Assembly (NCBI RefSeq): GCF_009938205.1
Contig: NZ_AP019654.1
Location: forward strand, 2,632,540 to 2,696,539
Origin: Vibrio panuliri
GTDB lineage: Bacteria; Pseudomonadota; Gammaproteobacteria; Enterobacterales; Vibrionaceae
DNA length: 64,000 bases
Direction: 5' to 3'
Positions within the stretch are counted from its first letter, which is position 1; the number at the start of each line of letters is the position of its first letter. The position numbers were made by a program, and so were the translations under genes. Of the stretch, positions 9,180 through 19,259 are shown piece after piece. The notes below the pieces were generated by a model that saw only the letters and a list, made by a program, of their open reading frames with translations, made no database searches and had not been told where the DNA came from.

Positions 9180-12007
9180 TAGGCGAAGTGGCGAACTTCA
9201 CCTTCACCATCAATATTCGACACACAACGACCACAAACTTTCTCATGACCTTCGATAGTGCCTACATCTGCGGTATGGTGCCAACAACGGTCACACTTCT
9301 CTGCTTCCGTCGCTTTCACTTCCACAAATAGACCTTCGATATCTGTCGCTTTCGCCGCGTCTGTTTTTTCGCTTAGAGGTTTCACTACCGCTGCTGATGT
9401 TAGCAGTACAAAACGTAGTTCATCTTCAAGCTTGTTGATTTGTGCCGCTAATGCGTCATCTGCGTAAAGCGTTACTTCTGCTTGTAGTGCACCACCGATG
9501 ACTTTATCAGTACGAGCTGCTTCTAGCAGTTTGTTCACGCCACCACGAACTTTTTGGATTTCAGCCCAAAATTCGTTGTTTAGCTCTTCGCCTTCCGCTA
9601 GACCAAATAGTCCATCGAACCACTCACCAGTGAACACGAACTTGTCGCGTGCACCTGGCATTTCGTTCCAGATTTCATCGGCTGTAAACGACATGATTGG
9701 CGCCATCCAACGAACCAGTGCTTCTACGATGTAGTAAAGCGCGGTTTGACAGCTGCGTTGTGCGTGGCCACCTAGTTTCGCCGTGTATTGACGGTCTTTA
9801 ATCACATCTAGATAGAACGAACCCATCTCAACTGAACAGAAGTGCATTAGACGCTGCATGACTGCGTGCGTGTTGTACTCTTCGTACGCTTTTACGATCT
9901 CTTCTTGTGCTGCTAGCGCTCGGCCTACTGCCCAACGGTCTAGCGCCACCATCTCTTCTGCTGCAACAAGATCTGTCTCTGGGTTGAAACCACTCAAGTT
10001 TGCTAGGAAGAAACGTGAAGTATTTCGGATACGACGGTATGCGTCTGCTGAGCGTTTTAGGATTTCGTCAGAAACCGCTACTTCACCGGTGTAGTCTGTT
10101 GATGCAACCCATAGACGAAGGATATCTGCGCCTAGTTTGTTGGTTACATCTTTTGGTGCGACTACGTTACCGATAGATTTTGACATCTTACGGCCGTGAC
10201 CATCAACTACGAAGCCGTGCGTTAGCACTTGCTTGTATGGTGCTTCGTCTTTCATCGCGATCGATGAAATTAGCGACGATTGGAACCAACCACGGTGTTG
10301 GTCTGAACCTTCTAGGTATAGGTCTGCGCTGTTGCCGTTGAACTCTTCACGAGCATCAACAACAGCTGAGTGGGTAACACCTGAGTCAAACCATACGTCT
10401 AGCGTATCCAGTACTTTTTCGTATTGGTCAGCATCATCGCCTAGCAGTTCTGCGTTATCCACATCCCACCAAGCTTGAATGCCTTTTTGTTCAACTAGCT
10501 GTGCTACTTTTTCAATTAGCTCTAGCGAGTTAGGGTGCAGTTCAGCCGTCTCTTTGTGTACGAACAGAGCGATTGGCACACCCCATGTACGTTGACGAGA
10601 GATACACCACTCAGGACGACCTTCGATCATACCTTCGATGCGGCTTTGACCCCACTCAGGCATCCACTGAACACCTTTGATTGATTCTAGTGCTTTAGCA
10701 CGTAGACCCGCTTGATCCATTGAGATGAACCATTGTGGTGTTGCACGGAAGATGATTGGTGTCTTATGGCGCCAGCAGTGTGGGTAGCTGTGCTCGTAAG
10801 CGTGGTGGTGCAGTAGCGCGCCTTTTTCTTTTAGCGTCTCTACAACCGCATCATTTGCTTTGAATACGTGTTGACCAGCAAATAGCTCAGTGTCAGGTAG
10901 GTAAACACCGTTTGAACCGACTGGGTTAGCAACTTCTAGACCGTATTTTTGACCAACAGCGAAGTCTTCTTGACCGTGGCCAGGGGCTGTGTGAACCACA
11001 CCAGTACCTGAGTCAGTCGTTACGTGATCGCCTAGGATCGCTGGAACGCTGAAGTCGTAGAATGGGTGGTTGAACTGAGCAAGCTCTAGATCAGCACCTT
11101 TAGCAAAACCAAGGTTGTGGAAGTGCTCGATACCCGCGCGATCCATTACGTCTTTCGCTAGCTCAGATGCCACGATGATACGTTCTGGGTTATCGCCTTC
11201 GACTTGAATTAGTACGTATTCAAGGTCATCACGTAGACATACTGCGCGGTTCGCTGGTAGTGTCCATGGCGTGGTTGTCCAGATAACGATAGATACGTCA
11301 CCGTGACCTTCATGACCTTCGTTTAGCTCAAACTTAGCCAGTACTGCTGCTTCGTCTGCGGCTTTAAAACGCACGTCGATAGACGGAGAAACTTTGTCTT
11401 TGTATTCTACTTCTGCTTCAGCCAGTGCGCTGCCACAGTCAGTACACCAGTGAACTGGTTTGAAACCTTTTAGTAGGTGGCCTTTGTCGGCAATTTTACC
11501 TAGCGCACGGATAATGTTTGCTTCAGTAGCAAAATCCATTGTGCGGTAAGGTTTATCCCACTCCCCCATGATACCAAGACGCTTGAAGCTCTCTTTCTGA
11601 CCTTCAACTTGACCCGCCGCGTATTCACGACATTTTTCACGGAACTCAGCAGCCGTGACTTTTTGACCTGGCTTACCGACTTTCTTCTCTACCATTAGTT
11701 CGATAGGAAGACCGTGACAGTCCCAACCAGGAATATATGGTGCGTCAAAACCTGAAAGTGTTTTGGATTTAATAATAATGTCTTTAAGAATCTTGTTTAG
11801 TGCGTGGCCAATGTGAATGTCACCGTTCGCGTATGGAGGACCATCGTGCAACACGAATGACTTTTTGCCTTTTTTAGCTTTACGGATTTCACCGTAAAGA
11901 TCTTCTTTGTACCAACGCTTAAGCATTTCTGGCTCTCGTTGTGCCAGATTGCCGCGCATTGGAAACCCTGTTTCAGGTAAGTTCAGGGTATCTTTATACT
12001 CACTCAT
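9179..12007 (-). CDS. ileS: Isoleucyl-tRNA synthetase
   Basis: A class I aminoacyl-tRNA synthetase of 942 residues, charging tRNA-Ile. The HIGH signature is in [11 protein letters not shown] near residue 65 and the KMSKS signature in [11 protein letters not shown] near 605. The editing domain lies between them and the C-terminal zinc-ribbon cysteines (CDRCWHH, CGRCV) close the protein, as in E. coli. It follows ribF at 64 bases and precedes lspA, but an ERIC element abuts its stop codon and a hairpin separates it from lspA. The ATG at 12007 gives the conserved start [19 protein letters not shown]. Confidence 0.98.
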   Translation of the reverse strand: MSEYKDTLNLPETGFPMRGNLAQREPEMLKRWYKEDLYGEIRKAKKGKKSFVLHDGPPYANGDIHIGHALNKILKDIIIKSKTLSGFDAPYIPGWDCHGLPIELMVEKKVGKPGQKVTAAEFREKCREYAAGQVEGQKESFKRLGIMGEWDKPYRTMDFATEANIIRALGKIADKGHLLKGFKPVHWCTDCGSALAEAEVEYKDKVSPSIDVRFKAADEAAVLAKFELNEGHEGHGDVSIVIWTTTPWTLPANRAVCLRDDLEYVLIQVEGDNPERIIVASELAKDVMDRAGIEHFHNLGFAKGADLELAQFNHPFYDFSVPAILGDHVTTDSGTGVVHTAPGHGQEDFAVGQKYGLEVANPVGSNGVYLPDTELFAGQHVFKANDAVVETLKEKGALLHHHAYEHSYPHCWRHKTPIIFRATPQWFISMDQAGLRAKALESIKGVQWMPEWGQSRIEGMIEGRPEWCISRQRTWGVPIALFVHKETAELHPNSLELIEKVAQLVEQKGIQAWWDVDNAELLGDDADQYEKVLDTLDVWFDSGVTHSAVVDAREEFNGNSADLYLEGSDQHRGWFQSSLISSIAMKDEAPYKQVLTHGFVVDGHGRKMSKSIGNVVAPKDVTNKLGADILRLWVASTDYTGEVAVSDEILKRSADAYRRIRNTSRFFLANLSGFNPETDLVAAEEMVALDRWAVGRALAAQEEIVKAYEEYNTHAVMQRLMHFCSVEMGSFYLDVIKDRQYTAKLGGHAQRSCQTALYYIVEALVRWMAPIMSFTADEIWNEMPGARDKFVFTGEWFDGLFGLAEGEELNNEFWAEIQKVRGGVNKLLEAARTDKVIGGALQAEVTLYADDALAAQINKLEDELRFVLLTSAAVVKPLSEKTDAAKATDIEGLFVEVKATEAEKCDRCWHHTADVGTIEGHEKVCGRCVSNIDGEGEVRHFA

Positions 12008-12071
12008 CGATTCTTAATTCCGTTATATTGGGCGAAAGTTAGACATTATGTTAATCGGTGGAATAAACCGA

Positions 12072-13007
12072 TTAACTCTTAGACTGACGCAGCCACACCC
12101 TTGCTGCCTCAGCATCCAATTCAATTTGCTGTTTAAGCGCTTCGAATGATTCAAATTTATGTTCATCACGAAGCTTTTCTAGAAGTACGATTTCTAGCTG
12201 TTTACCGTATAAATCGCCTTGAAAGTCAAATAAATGTACTTCTAATTGCTGACGAACACCATTGACGGTTGGTCGTTGACCAATGTTCGCCACTCCTCCA
12301 ATCGCTTGCTCTCCAAGCCCTAGAGCTTGAACTACATAGACACCAGAAACAGGTGATACGCAGCGTTTAAGGGGAATATTGGCCGTAGGAAAACCTATGG
12401 TTCTCCCAAGTTTGCGACCATGGGATACTCGACCGCTAATACTGTAGTCGCGTCCAAGCATCTCTGCCGCTGCAGGTAAGTTGTCTTCCGCTAAGGCATT
12501 ACGGATAGCCGTACTACTGACTCGCAGTTGCTGTAAGCAGAAGCTTTGCGTGCTAACCACTTCAAAACCATGCTCTTTTCCTGCTCGCTGTAACATCGCG
12601 AAGTTGCCTTTGCGACCGCGTCCAAAGCAAAAATCATCGCCAACTACGAGAAACTTAACACCCAATCGCTTGACCAACAAGTCAGTAATAAACTCTTCCG
12701 CCGTTAAATCGGCAAAATGACGGTTAAAAATGACACAAAGCAAACGATCGATGTTCAGCTTACTTAACTGAACAAACTTATCTCTTAAGCGAGTTAGACG
12801 CGCAGGCGCTTTATCTTTTGCAAACAACTCTAACGGCTGGGGTTCAAACGTCATCACCATTGAGGGCAAACCTAAAGCTTGCGCTTGATGTGACACTTGC
12901 TCAAGCACAGCTTGATGCCCTAAATGAACACCATCGAAGTTTCCTATGGTAAGCACACAACCTTGATGTTGTGGCAAAATATTGTGAATACCTCGGATCA
13001 ATTCCAT
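12072..13007 (-). CDS. ribF: Bifunctional riboflavin kinase / FAD synthetase
   Basis: RibF phosphorylates riboflavin to FMN and adenylates FMN to FAD. The 311-residue product has the N-terminal nucleotidyltransferase domain (VLTIGNFDGVHLGHQAVL at about residues 18-35, DDFCFGRGRKGN) and the C-terminal flavokinase domain (GRKLGRTIGFPTANIPL, GVANIGQRPTVNG, LEVHLFDFQGDLYG). It lies in the conserved murJ-ribF-ileS order. No odd features. Confidence 0.97.
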   Translation of the reverse strand: MELIRGIHNILPQHQGCVLTIGNFDGVHLGHQAVLEQVSHQAQALGLPSMVMTFEPQPLELFAKDKAPARLTRLRDKFVQLSKLNIDRLLCVIFNRHFADLTAEEFITDLLVKRLGVKFLVVGDDFCFGRGRKGNFAMLQRAGKEHGFEVVSTQSFCLQQLRVSSTAIRNALAEDNLPAAAEMLGRDYSISGRVSHGRKLGRTIGFPTANIPLKRCVSPVSGVYVVQALGLGEQAIGGVANIGQRPTVNGVRQQLEVHLFDFQGDLYGKQLEIVLLEKLRDEHKFESFEALKQQIELDAEAARVWLRQSKS

Positions 13008-13068
13008 TAGACGTTGCTTTCTGCCTTTCTTTTACACTGCGTGAAACCGACGGATTATATACTAATCC

Positions 13069-13120
13069 TGATACCCAAGTAACCTCATTATGCTTGCTTC
13101 AGCGAGATTAACTTAGCGAC
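13069..13120. repeat. Partial copy of a dispersed 'ATACCCAAG' repeat
   Basis: The stretch beginning ATACCCAAGTAACCTCATTA and continuing to ATGCTTG resembles the start of the repeat at 32041-32121 (ATACCCAAGCAACTCGATGA, then TGCTTGG). It fills most of the murJ-ribF gap. The second copy and the family assignment are tentative. Confidence 0.45.
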
Positions 13121-13121
13121 A

Positions 13122-14684
13122 CTACTCTGTCTCTGCTTTTAAGTCTCTAAGCCGCACGCCTAAAATCAGCAAGCAGATAAGATAAACGCCCGCGCCTAAA
13201 CCAATCAATGCCGTCAACCACATCACACGCTCTGCAAAACTCCATGTCAACCATACGCTCATATCTTCAAGTTGCCAAAGAATCGCAGTCACCATAGCGC
13301 CACCTGCAATAATCAAGCGGGCGATAAACAGCAACGTTTTCTTGGTGATCTGGTAAACGCCTTGAATATGCAGCCCTCTATATAATAGAGACATGTTAAC
13401 CAACGCAGACAATGCTGTCGCCATGGCCAAACCAACATAACCATAGAAATAGGCAAAAATCATATTGAAGCCCATATTGGTGACCATTGCCACGATGCCA
13501 TATTTAACGGGTGTTTTCGTATCTTGACGAGAATAGTAGCCCGGCGCGAGTACCTTTATTAGCATGAAGTTAAGTAAACCCGCTGAATAAGCAAGCAATG
13601 ACAGGGAGGCTTGTTGCACATCGTGAGGAGAAAACTCACCACGCATAAATAGCACCATCAGCATTGGTTTAGCTAGAACCATCAGACCAAGCATAGCTGG
13701 CAAACCTAACAGCAGTACCATTCGTACCCCCCAATCCATGGTACTGGCAAAGCCTTCACTGTGCGCATCGACATGTTTGCGTGATAACGCAGGTAAAATA
13801 ACCGTCGCGATTGCGATGCCGAAAAGCCCCAATGGGAACTCCAACAAGCGATCAGAGTAATAGAGCCAACTGATTGAGCCTGTTTGCAAGAAGCTAGCAA
13901 TAAAGGTATCGAGAAGTAAGTTGATTTGACTCACTGAAACCCCAAACAGAGCTGGGATCATCAGAGTGCGAATCTTCACCACACCAGGGTCGCGCCATCC
14001 CCACTTTGGCTTGACCATGACCCCTGCTTTTATAAGAAAAGGGATCTGAAACAAAAATTGCACTAAACCACCCAAAAACACACCAATCGCCAAGCCGATT
14101 TCTGGTTGGGCTAACTGCGGGGCGATAAACCACGCAGAGAAAATGATCATTACATTGAGAAATACTGGAGTAAATGAGGAAACGGCAAACTTACCCAACG
14201 TATTTAGAATCGCACCAGATAAGGCAACAAAAGTAATAAACCATAAATAAGGAAAGGTGATTTTGAGCATAAAGCTCGCCAGTTCAAACTTTCCAGCAGA
14301 AGGACCATCGTTAACCCAATCTAAAAACCAACCAAAACCAAACAAGGCTGTTACCGCACCGGAGCCCAAGATACCGAGCAACGTCACTATCGAGACGATC
14401 ACCCCTAGGGTTCCTGATGCTTTGGCGATCAACTGGCGAGTTTTGTCCATATCGCCTGCGGCATGGCTTTCAGTTAAGACAGGTACAAACGCTTGTGAGA
14501 ACGCCCCTTCAGCAAATAGACGGCGCAAAAAGTTAGGGATTTTATTGGCGAAGAAAAACACATCCGCACTTGCCCCAGCCCCCATAAGGTTAGCAACAAC
14601 CACGTCGCGCACTAAACCAAGTACACGAGAAATTAATGTCATCGCACTGACAATCAAGCCAGATTTGAGCAGACGTTTACTCAC
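13122..14684 (-). CDS. murJ: Lipid II flippase MurJ
   Basis: MurJ (MviN) moves the peptidoglycan precursor lipid II across the inner membrane. The product is about 520 residues with roughly 14 membrane segments and the family N-terminus SKRLLKSGLIVSAMTLISR, then GAGASADVFFFANKIPNFLRR. Two GTG codons could start translation, at 14690 and 14684; GAGG is directly against the first but 5 bases from the second, and the second gives the usual N-terminus, so 14684 is preferred. It is first in the murJ-ribF-ileS series and divergent from rpsT. Confidence 0.95.
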   Translation of the reverse strand: MSKRLLKSGLIVSAMTLISRVLGLVRDVVVANLMGAGASADVFFFANKIPNFLRRLFAEGAFSQAFVPVLTESHAAGDMDKTRQLIAKASGTLGVIVSIVTLLGILGSGAVTALFGFGWFLDWVNDGPSAGKFELASFMLKITFPYLWFITFVALSGAILNTLGKFAVSSFTPVFLNVMIIFSAWFIAPQLAQPEIGLAIGVFLGGLVQFLFQIPFLIKAGVMVKPKWGWRDPGVVKIRTLMIPALFGVSVSQINLLLDTFIASFLQTGSISWLYYSDRLLEFPLGLFGIAIATVILPALSRKHVDAHSEGFASTMDWGVRMVLLLGLPAMLGLMVLAKPMLMVLFMRGEFSPHDVQQASLSLLAYSAGLLNFMLIKVLAPGYYSRQDTKTPVKYGIVAMVTNMGFNMIFAYFYGYVGLAMATALSALVNMSLLYRGLHIQGVYQITKKTLLFIARLIIAGGAMVTAILWQLEDMSVWLTWSFAERVMWLTALIGLGAGVYLICLLILGVRLRDLKAETE

Positions 14685-14867
14685 AAACACCTCGAATATC
14701 AGCCATACTCAGTCAATCCGCCCAACTAAGATGAAGGAAAGTCGTGTTCAGGGCAGATAAGTATTAGCATTAAAAAAAGAATACTGATAGAATCCCCGCC
14801 ATCTTAACCGCGATGACTCGTCGAATCCAAAAATTGTTTGGCTCAGACTGGTTTTTGCACAAATCAT

Positions 14868-14896
14868 TTGACATTCGGGCGCAAATAGGGGATATT
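14868..14896 (+). promoter_or_regulatory. rpsT promoter
   Basis: A consensus -35 TTGACA (14868-14873) and -10 GATATT (14891-14896) are separated by 17 bp, predicting a start near 14903, about 42 bases before the rpsT start codon. A second, weaker promoter may lie upstream (TTAGCA, then TAGAAT around 14765-14794). Confidence 0.65.
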
Positions 14897-14944
14897 CCCT
14901 GCCCTTAAATTGTCACCGAACTAAAGTTTTTGGGAGTTAGACCC

Positions 14945-15205
14945 TTGGCAAATAGTAAATCTGCTAAGAAGCGCGCTATCCAAGCTGAGAAACGTCGCCA
15001 GCACAACGCTAGCCGTCGTTCTATGATGCGCACTTACATGAAGAAAACTGTTGCTGCTATCGAAGCAGGCGACAAAGAAGCTGCAACTGCTGCATTCGCT
15101 GCAGTTACACCAATCCTAGACCGTATGGCGACTAAAGGTCTTGTTCACAAGAACAAAGCTGCACGTCATAAGTCTCGTTTCGCTGCTGCAATCAAAGCTC
15201 TATAA
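14945..15205 (+). CDS. rpsT: 30S ribosomal protein S20
   Basis: An 86-residue, strongly basic, alanine-rich helical protein starting (M)[20 protein letters not shown], which binds 16S rRNA in the body of the 30S subunit. The start codon is TTG at 14945, with GGGAG 8 bases upstream; an in-frame TTG at 14930 has no such site and adds non-family residues. E. coli rpsT also starts at UUG, where the weak start is involved in S20 autoregulation, so the same control is likely here. It is a single-gene unit with its own promoter and terminator. Confidence 0.97.
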   Translation: MANSKSAKKRAIQAEKRRQHNASRRSMMRTYMKKTVAAIEAGDKEAATAAFAAVTPILDRMATKGLVHKNKAARHKSRFAAAIKAL

Positions 15206-15230
15206 TAGAACTCTGATTTCCAGTGAAGAA

Positions 15231-15255
15231 AAAACCGGCCTTGGCCGGTTTTTTT
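15231..15255 (+). terminator. Intrinsic terminator after rpsT
   Basis: Stem AACCGGCC/GGCCGGTT with a 2-base apex and a run of seven Ts; AAAA upstream makes it usable for hlyU on the other strand too. Confidence 0.9.
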
Positions 15256-15266
15256 ATATCTAAATT

Positions 15267-15569
15267 TTAACTCACTGGCTGACAATACAAGTTGTGTAAC
15301 AGGTGAATTAACGCCTTTACTTCTTCACTACTTAAAGTGTAATACACCGTTTGGGCTTCTTTACGAGTACCAACCAAGCCATCTCTCCTCAACCACGCTA
15401 AGTGTTGTGAGAGAGCAGATTGACTTAACGCTAGCTTGCTCGACAACTCGCCAACTGAGAGTTCTTGATTATGCAGTAAGCAAAGTATCTGTAAGCGCCT
15501 TTCATTGGCCATCGCCTTCAATAAAACTACCGCTTGAGCGGAGTTCTTTTCCATCTCTTGCACATCCAT
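15267..15569 (-). CDS. hlyU: ArsR-family transcriptional regulator HlyU
   Basis: A 100-residue winged-helix regulator of the ArsR/SmtB type. The helix-turn-helix is ELSVGELSSKLALSQSALSQ (about residues 37-56), followed by the wing RRDGLVGTRKEAQTVYYTL. The sequence closely matches vibrio HlyU as I remember it; that protein activates hemolysin and RTX toxin genes by displacing H-NS. It has no ArsR metal-binding CVC motif, but keeps the cysteine pair Cys30 (QILC) and Cys96 (LYC) that forms a redox switch in characterised HlyU. The frame opens earlier, at 15593, but AAGGAGG sits 7 bases before the ATG at 15569 and settles the start. No toxin gene is in this window. Confidence 0.9.
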   Translation of the reverse strand: MDVQEMEKNSAQAVVLLKAMANERRLQILCLLHNQELSVGELSSKLALSQSALSQHLAWLRRDGLVGTRKEAQTVYYTLSSEEVKALIHLLHNLYCQPVS

Positions 15570-15689
15570 TCGCAGGCCTCCTTGGAACAGCAAAACATCT
15601 CACCAGAGTTTTGAGGCTGTATCGGTCGATATCTTATAAACTTAACTTTTTGTAAATGTTAATCGATTTAATTTAAGCTGTAAAAGACC

Positions 15690-16580
15690 TTAGTTAAATA
15701 GATTACTAAAATCTGCATCGCACACATTTTTTACCGCTGGGTGCTGGATCATGCGCTCCGCAAAAATAACGTAATACTCTTCTTTTAACTCATCAACGTG
15801 CCCAAGCAACTGTAAGGGCTGATCATCTTGTATTTCTTTGCTATACAGAGTTGGGGCAAGAAAGATAACGTCATCATGATAACGGGCAAAAGCTTTCATT
15901 AGTGCCACGTCATCAAACTCTCCCAAAATATCCACTTGGATGCCTTGTCGGTCGAACCACTCGATAACTTTACGCCCCATTGAGGTTCGGCTACCCGGGA
16001 TCAACAACTTACGCTTCTCTAACACTTCCGGAAATTTTACATTCTCGACATTTCCTGAGCTAAAGAAACTCATACAACTTTCCCCAAGCTTTTTACTGAA
16101 TAAGCCAGGACTTTGACTCGAATCTACTGGACAATCAGACAAAATCATATCGAGCTTATGCTGCGCTAACTGCTCCAACAGCATTTCGTGAGTCGATTCA
16201 AAACAGCGCAAATGAATACTGTTGTCGTCTGGCACTGTGGTCATCAAGATCTTGCTGACTAATCTCTTAGACAGCGCGTCTGCGACCCCTACATCGAAAA
16301 GGACGTTGGAATGCTGACTGTAATTGACGATGTCCAGCATCTCGTAGCTAAGACCATACATACGATCGGCATATTTAAAGACTAACTGCCCTAACTCGGT
16401 TGGCTCAACACTGCGTCCATTTCTCTTCGTCAGCTTACCGTCCAAACGTTCTTCTAGGGCTTTAATTTGGCCCGTCACCGTTTGCGGTGTTAAAAACAAG
16501 GCATCTGCCGCTTTGGTAACTGAACCTTGCTTGCACACCATCCAGAAGTAGTAGAGGTGGTTATAATTTAGGTGAGACAT
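15690..16580 (-). CDS. nhaR: LysR-type sodium-responsive regulator NhaR
   Basis: A 296-residue LysR regulator. The N-terminal helix-turn-helix ([40 protein letters not shown], residues about 4-64) and the segment [18 protein letters not shown] are characteristic of NhaR, which activates the Na+/H+ antiporter gene nhaA in E. coli in response to Na+. The rest is the LysR effector-binding domain. In E. coli nhaR lies between nhaA and rpsT; here rpsT is near but no nhaA is present. The divergent neighbour is the Na+/phosphate symporter gene nptA, a possible target across the 413-bp intergenic region. Confidence 0.92.
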   Translation of the reverse strand: MSHLNYNHLYYFWMVCKQGSVTKAADALFLTPQTVTGQIKALEERLDGKLTKRNGRSVEPTELGQLVFKYADRMYGLSYEMLDIVNYSQHSNVLFDVGVADALSKRLVSKILMTTVPDDNSIHLRCFESTHEMLLEQLAQHKLDMILSDCPVDSSQSPGLFSKKLGESCMSFFSSGNVENVKFPEVLEKRKLLIPGSRTSMGRKVIEWFDRQGIQVDILGEFDDVALMKAFARYHDDVIFLAPTLYSKEIQDDQPLQLLGHVDELKEEYYVIFAERMIQHPAVKNVCDADFSNLFN

Positions 16581-16993
16581 GTTCTATTTTTCTTATCCAA
16601 TGAGAAGCTTAGTTTATAGCAGAAGGATATGATGACAACAATATTTCGGCTAAACCGAGATAAAGAGCATTTAATGCATACATTTACCGATTCAAAAATG
16701 ACTTTTATGACAATCGAATGTCATAAATCACCGCAAATACTGACTGAACTCTGACTTTTCTGACATTTTTGCGATTGATTTCAATGTGGAAAATTACCAA
16801 ATTTAAGTCAATAAAATCAAATAGATAAACCATAAGTAAAGCAATAATTACAGACATCTCCGTTTACAACATGAAAAAAAAACGCCGTTACACCTAACTG
16901 TAATATTACTGAAATATTTCCTCTCTACTATCGCCCTCAGATTCAACTTATAGACCAAATCAAACAGTAAACGGTCCAACGGAGAAAATATTT
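16581..16993. other. nhaR-nptA divergent intergenic region (413 bp)
   Basis: An AT-rich region with no convincing reading frame. It contains the Pho box and -10 listed separately. A further half-site-like ATGTCATAAAT is near 16719, and short TGACA/TGTCA motifs cluster at about 16708-16770, where NhaR might bind. Confidence 0.5.
16898..16931 (+). promoter_or_regulatory. Pho-box promoter of nptA
   Basis: Two 7-base direct repeats, CTGTAAT (16898-16904) and CTGAAAT (16909-16915), lie 11 bp apart, the PhoB half-site geometry (CTGTCAT-N4-CTGTCAT). A -10-like TACTAT (16926-16931) begins after a gap of 10 bases, as at PhoB-activated promoters, which lack a good -35. The predicted start is near 16938, about 56 bases before the nptA ATG. 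Confidence 0.65.
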
Positions 16994-18139
16994 ATGAACC
17001 AAGCTACTACTACAGCAGCACCAATTTCGAGCACGACTCGCTGGTTACGCTGGGCTAACTTGGCATTCATGTTGTACTTACTGCTTCTTGCAGTAGCGAT
17101 GGTAGGTACAGGTTTTAAATGGTCAGTGGGCGATCAAGCAAAAGTTCTTTTTGAGTTTGCTTCTCACCCTGTAGCAGGTCTGATGATCGGCCTTGTTGCG
17201 ACCGCTCTAATCCAGTCATCAAGTACAGTAACCTCTATTATCGTCGGTCTTGTGGCTGGTGGTTTGCCAGTTGAAACAGCAATCCCAATGGTTATGGGTG
17301 CAAACATTGGTACAACCGTAACCAACACACTCGTGTCTCTAGGCCACGTTCGTTGCAAAGAAGAATTTAAGCGTGCTTTTGCAAGCGCGACTATTCATGA
17401 CTTCTTCAACCTACTGGCTGTAATGATCTTCCTACCGCTAGAGATGATGTTCGGTATTCTTGATAAAGTGTCACACTGGTTAGTATCACCACTGCTTAAC
17501 ACCGGTGATATGAGCATGGGCGGTTTTGACTTCATTAAGCCAATTACTAAGCCAGTGATCAGTGCACTGCAAGGCCCACTAGGCTCTTTTGGTAATACCG
17601 TTGGTGGTGTACTACTTATCGCAATCGGTATCGCTACTATCTTCTTAGCTATCACTGTAATGGGTAAGCTAATGAAAGGTCTAATGGTAGGTCGTGCTCG
17701 TGACATCTTGAAGAACGCAATTGGTCGTGGTCCAATCCACGGTATCGTTTCGGGTTCTATCGTAACAGTACTCGTTCAGTCTTCTTCTACGACAACGAGC
17801 CTAATGGTTCCACTAGTGGGTACTGGCGTGCTTAAAGTACGTGACGTTTACCCGTTCACTCTAGGCGCTAACATTGGTACTTGTATTACCGCTCTACTAG
17901 CAGCGACAGCAGTATCTGGCGAGTTCGCAGTATTCGCACTACAAATCGCACTTGTGCACCTAGTGTTCAACCTAATGGCAACAGTCTTTATCTTTGGTAT
18001 CCCGTTCCTACGCGAGATCCCAGTGAAATGTGCCGAGCTACTGGCTGAAACGGCAGTGAAGAACAAACTGGTTGTTGCCGCATACCTACTATCTGTGTTC
18101 ATCGTGCTACCAGGCGCAATCTTAGCACTGACAGTATAA
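16994..18139 (+). CDS. nptA: Na+/phosphate symporter NptA
   Basis: A 381-residue inner-membrane protein of the PNaS (SLC34/NptA) family that imports phosphate with Na+. The two inverted repeats each carry the QSSS signature: LIQSSSTVTSIIVGLV (about residues 73-88) and VLVQSSSTTTSLMVPL (about 258-273), and each is followed by the GANIGT motif (VMGANIGTTVTNT and TLGANIGTCITAL). Length is normal for the bacterial form. GGAGA lies shortly upstream of the ATG. The Pho box suggests induction under phosphate starvation; divergent nhaR suggests sodium control as well. It is monocistronic with a strong terminator. Confidence 0.93.
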   Translation: MNQATTTAAPISSTTRWLRWANLAFMLYLLLLAVAMVGTGFKWSVGDQAKVLFEFASHPVAGLMIGLVATALIQSSSTVTSIIVGLVAGGLPVETAIPMVMGANIGTTVTNTLVSLGHVRCKEEFKRAFASATIHDFFNLLAVMIFLPLEMMFGILDKVSHWLVSPLLNTGDMSMGGFDFIKPITKPVISALQGPLGSFGNTVGGVLLIAIGIATIFLAITVMGKLMKGLMVGRARDILKNAIGRGPIHGIVSGSIVTVLVQSSSTTTSLMVPLVGTGVLKVRDVYPFTLGANIGTCITALLAATAVSGEFAVFALQIALVHLVFNLMATVFIFGIPFLREIPVKCAELLAETAVKNKLVVAAYLLSVFIVLPGAILALTV

Positions 18140-18166
18140 TAACAACGAAATACACCATCGCTTGCT

Positions 18167-18197
18167 AAGCCCCTAACTTCGGTTAGGGGCTTTTTTT
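18167..18197 (+). terminator. Intrinsic terminator after nptA
   Basis: Eleven-base perfect arms (AAGCCCCTAAC/GTTAGGGGCTT) closed by a TTCG loop and followed by Ts. Confidence 0.93.
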
Positions 18198-18203
18198 ATG
18201 CGC

Positions 18204-18347
18204 AGAGCGCTGCGCTTGAAGAGATGAGATATGAGAGCTGAGAATGGATGATTGGTATGTGGTATGACTGTTCTTTATCGGCAAAGTGACAGCCTCTCTC
18301 TGCTCTCGAAGTTTGAAGTTACAAACATTCTTAACTCTCATTTCTCC
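18204..18347. repeat. Imperfect palindromic dispersed repeat, copy 1
   Basis: The left part begins AGAGCGCTGCGCTTGAAGAG and matches 56121-56148 at 24 of 28 positions. Its GAGATATGAGAGCTGAGAA is mirrored near the right end by TTCTTAACTCTCATTTCTC, making a roughly 145-bp imperfect palindrome of non-autonomous-element type. It contains no gene. Confidence 0.5.
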
Positions 18348-18352
18348 AGTGC

Positions 18353-18383
18353 AAAAAAAGACCGACACTAGGTCGGTCTTTTT
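18353..18383. terminator. Bidirectional terminator downstream of thyA
   Basis: Arms AAAGACCGAC/GTCGGTCTTT, with A and T runs on the two sides. It should terminate thyA on the minus strand and back up the nptA terminator on the plus strand. Confidence 0.88.
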
Positions 18384-18398
18384 CATTCAATCTATCGC

Positions 18399-19250
18399 TT
18401 ACACTGAGAACGGATATTTAATTGGCTCGTGGCATTCATAGCCTTCAACCCAAAAATCATCCAAGGTGACCCAAGTTTCCAAATCTTCAAGTGACTTAAT
18501 CTCTGGATTGATGTGGAACGTTGCTGGCGCTAATGGCTCACGTTTGAGTTGCACATCACGCATCAACTCAAGCTGATCCTCATAGATGTGTGCATTAACA
18601 ATCTTGTGGTACGCCACACCCGGCTTTTTACCGGTAATTTGCGCCATGATCGCAAGGAACACATAAACTTGAACCATATTGAAATTAAGCCCTAGTGGTA
18701 CGTCACAAGAGCGCTGGGTGCTGTTTAGGTACAAGGTGTCACCCAGTAGCGAGAAATGATGGCTGTACATACAAGGACGCAAACAGCCCATATGAAACTC
18801 ACCAGGATTGTAGAAGTTTAAGATTTCACCGCGATCATCAACACCACGAGTCAACTCATCAACTATCTTACGCAGTTGGTCGATATGACCACCATCCGGT
18901 TTTGCCCATGCGCGTCCTTGAACACCGTAGACACGTCCCATATCATCTTCGCCTTTGCGATATGGGTTGTTAAGCCACGCTTCATTTAGATTAGCGTTAG
19001 CGTCCCAAGTTTTGGTGCCAAGCTTGCGAAAGTCCTCTGCATTGTCATAACCACGAATATAACCAAGCAGTTCCGCAACCGCTGCTTTCCAAAAGCTCTT
19101 ACGTGTTGTTACTAACGGGAACTGGTTGTTAGCCACATCGTAGGTCAAATCAGCGTTGATCACGGTTAAGCAGCGCTTACCTGTACGCTCATTTTCAATC
19201 CATTCGCCATGGTCAACAATTCGCTGACAGAGATCTAAATACTGTTTCAC
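18399..19250 (-). CDS. thyA: Thymidylate synthase
   Basis: ThyA methylates dUMP to dTMP using methylene-tetrahydrofolate. The 283-residue product has the catalytic cysteine in [13 protein letters not shown] (Cys160), the dUMP-binding arginine/serine region [18 protein letters not shown] and the [10 protein letters not shown] box. It starts 9 bases after the lgt stop, an arrangement also found in enterobacteria, and is the last gene of the minus-strand series before a bidirectional terminator. No anomalies. Confidence 0.97.
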   Translation of the reverse strand: MKQYLDLCQRIVDHGEWIENERTGKRCLTVINADLTYDVANNQFPLVTTRKSFWKAAVAELLGYIRGYDNAEDFRKLGTKTWDANANLNEAWLNNPYRKGEDDMGRVYGVQGRAWAKPDGGHIDQLRKIVDELTRGVDDRGEILNFYNPGEFHMGCLRPCMYSHHFSLLGDTLYLNSTQRSCDVPLGLNFNMVQVYVFLAIMAQITGKKPGVAYHKIVNAHIYEDQLELMRDVQLKREPLAPATFHINPEIKSLEDLETWVTLDDFWVEGYECHEPIKYPFSV

Positions 19251-19259
19251 ACCAATTCC

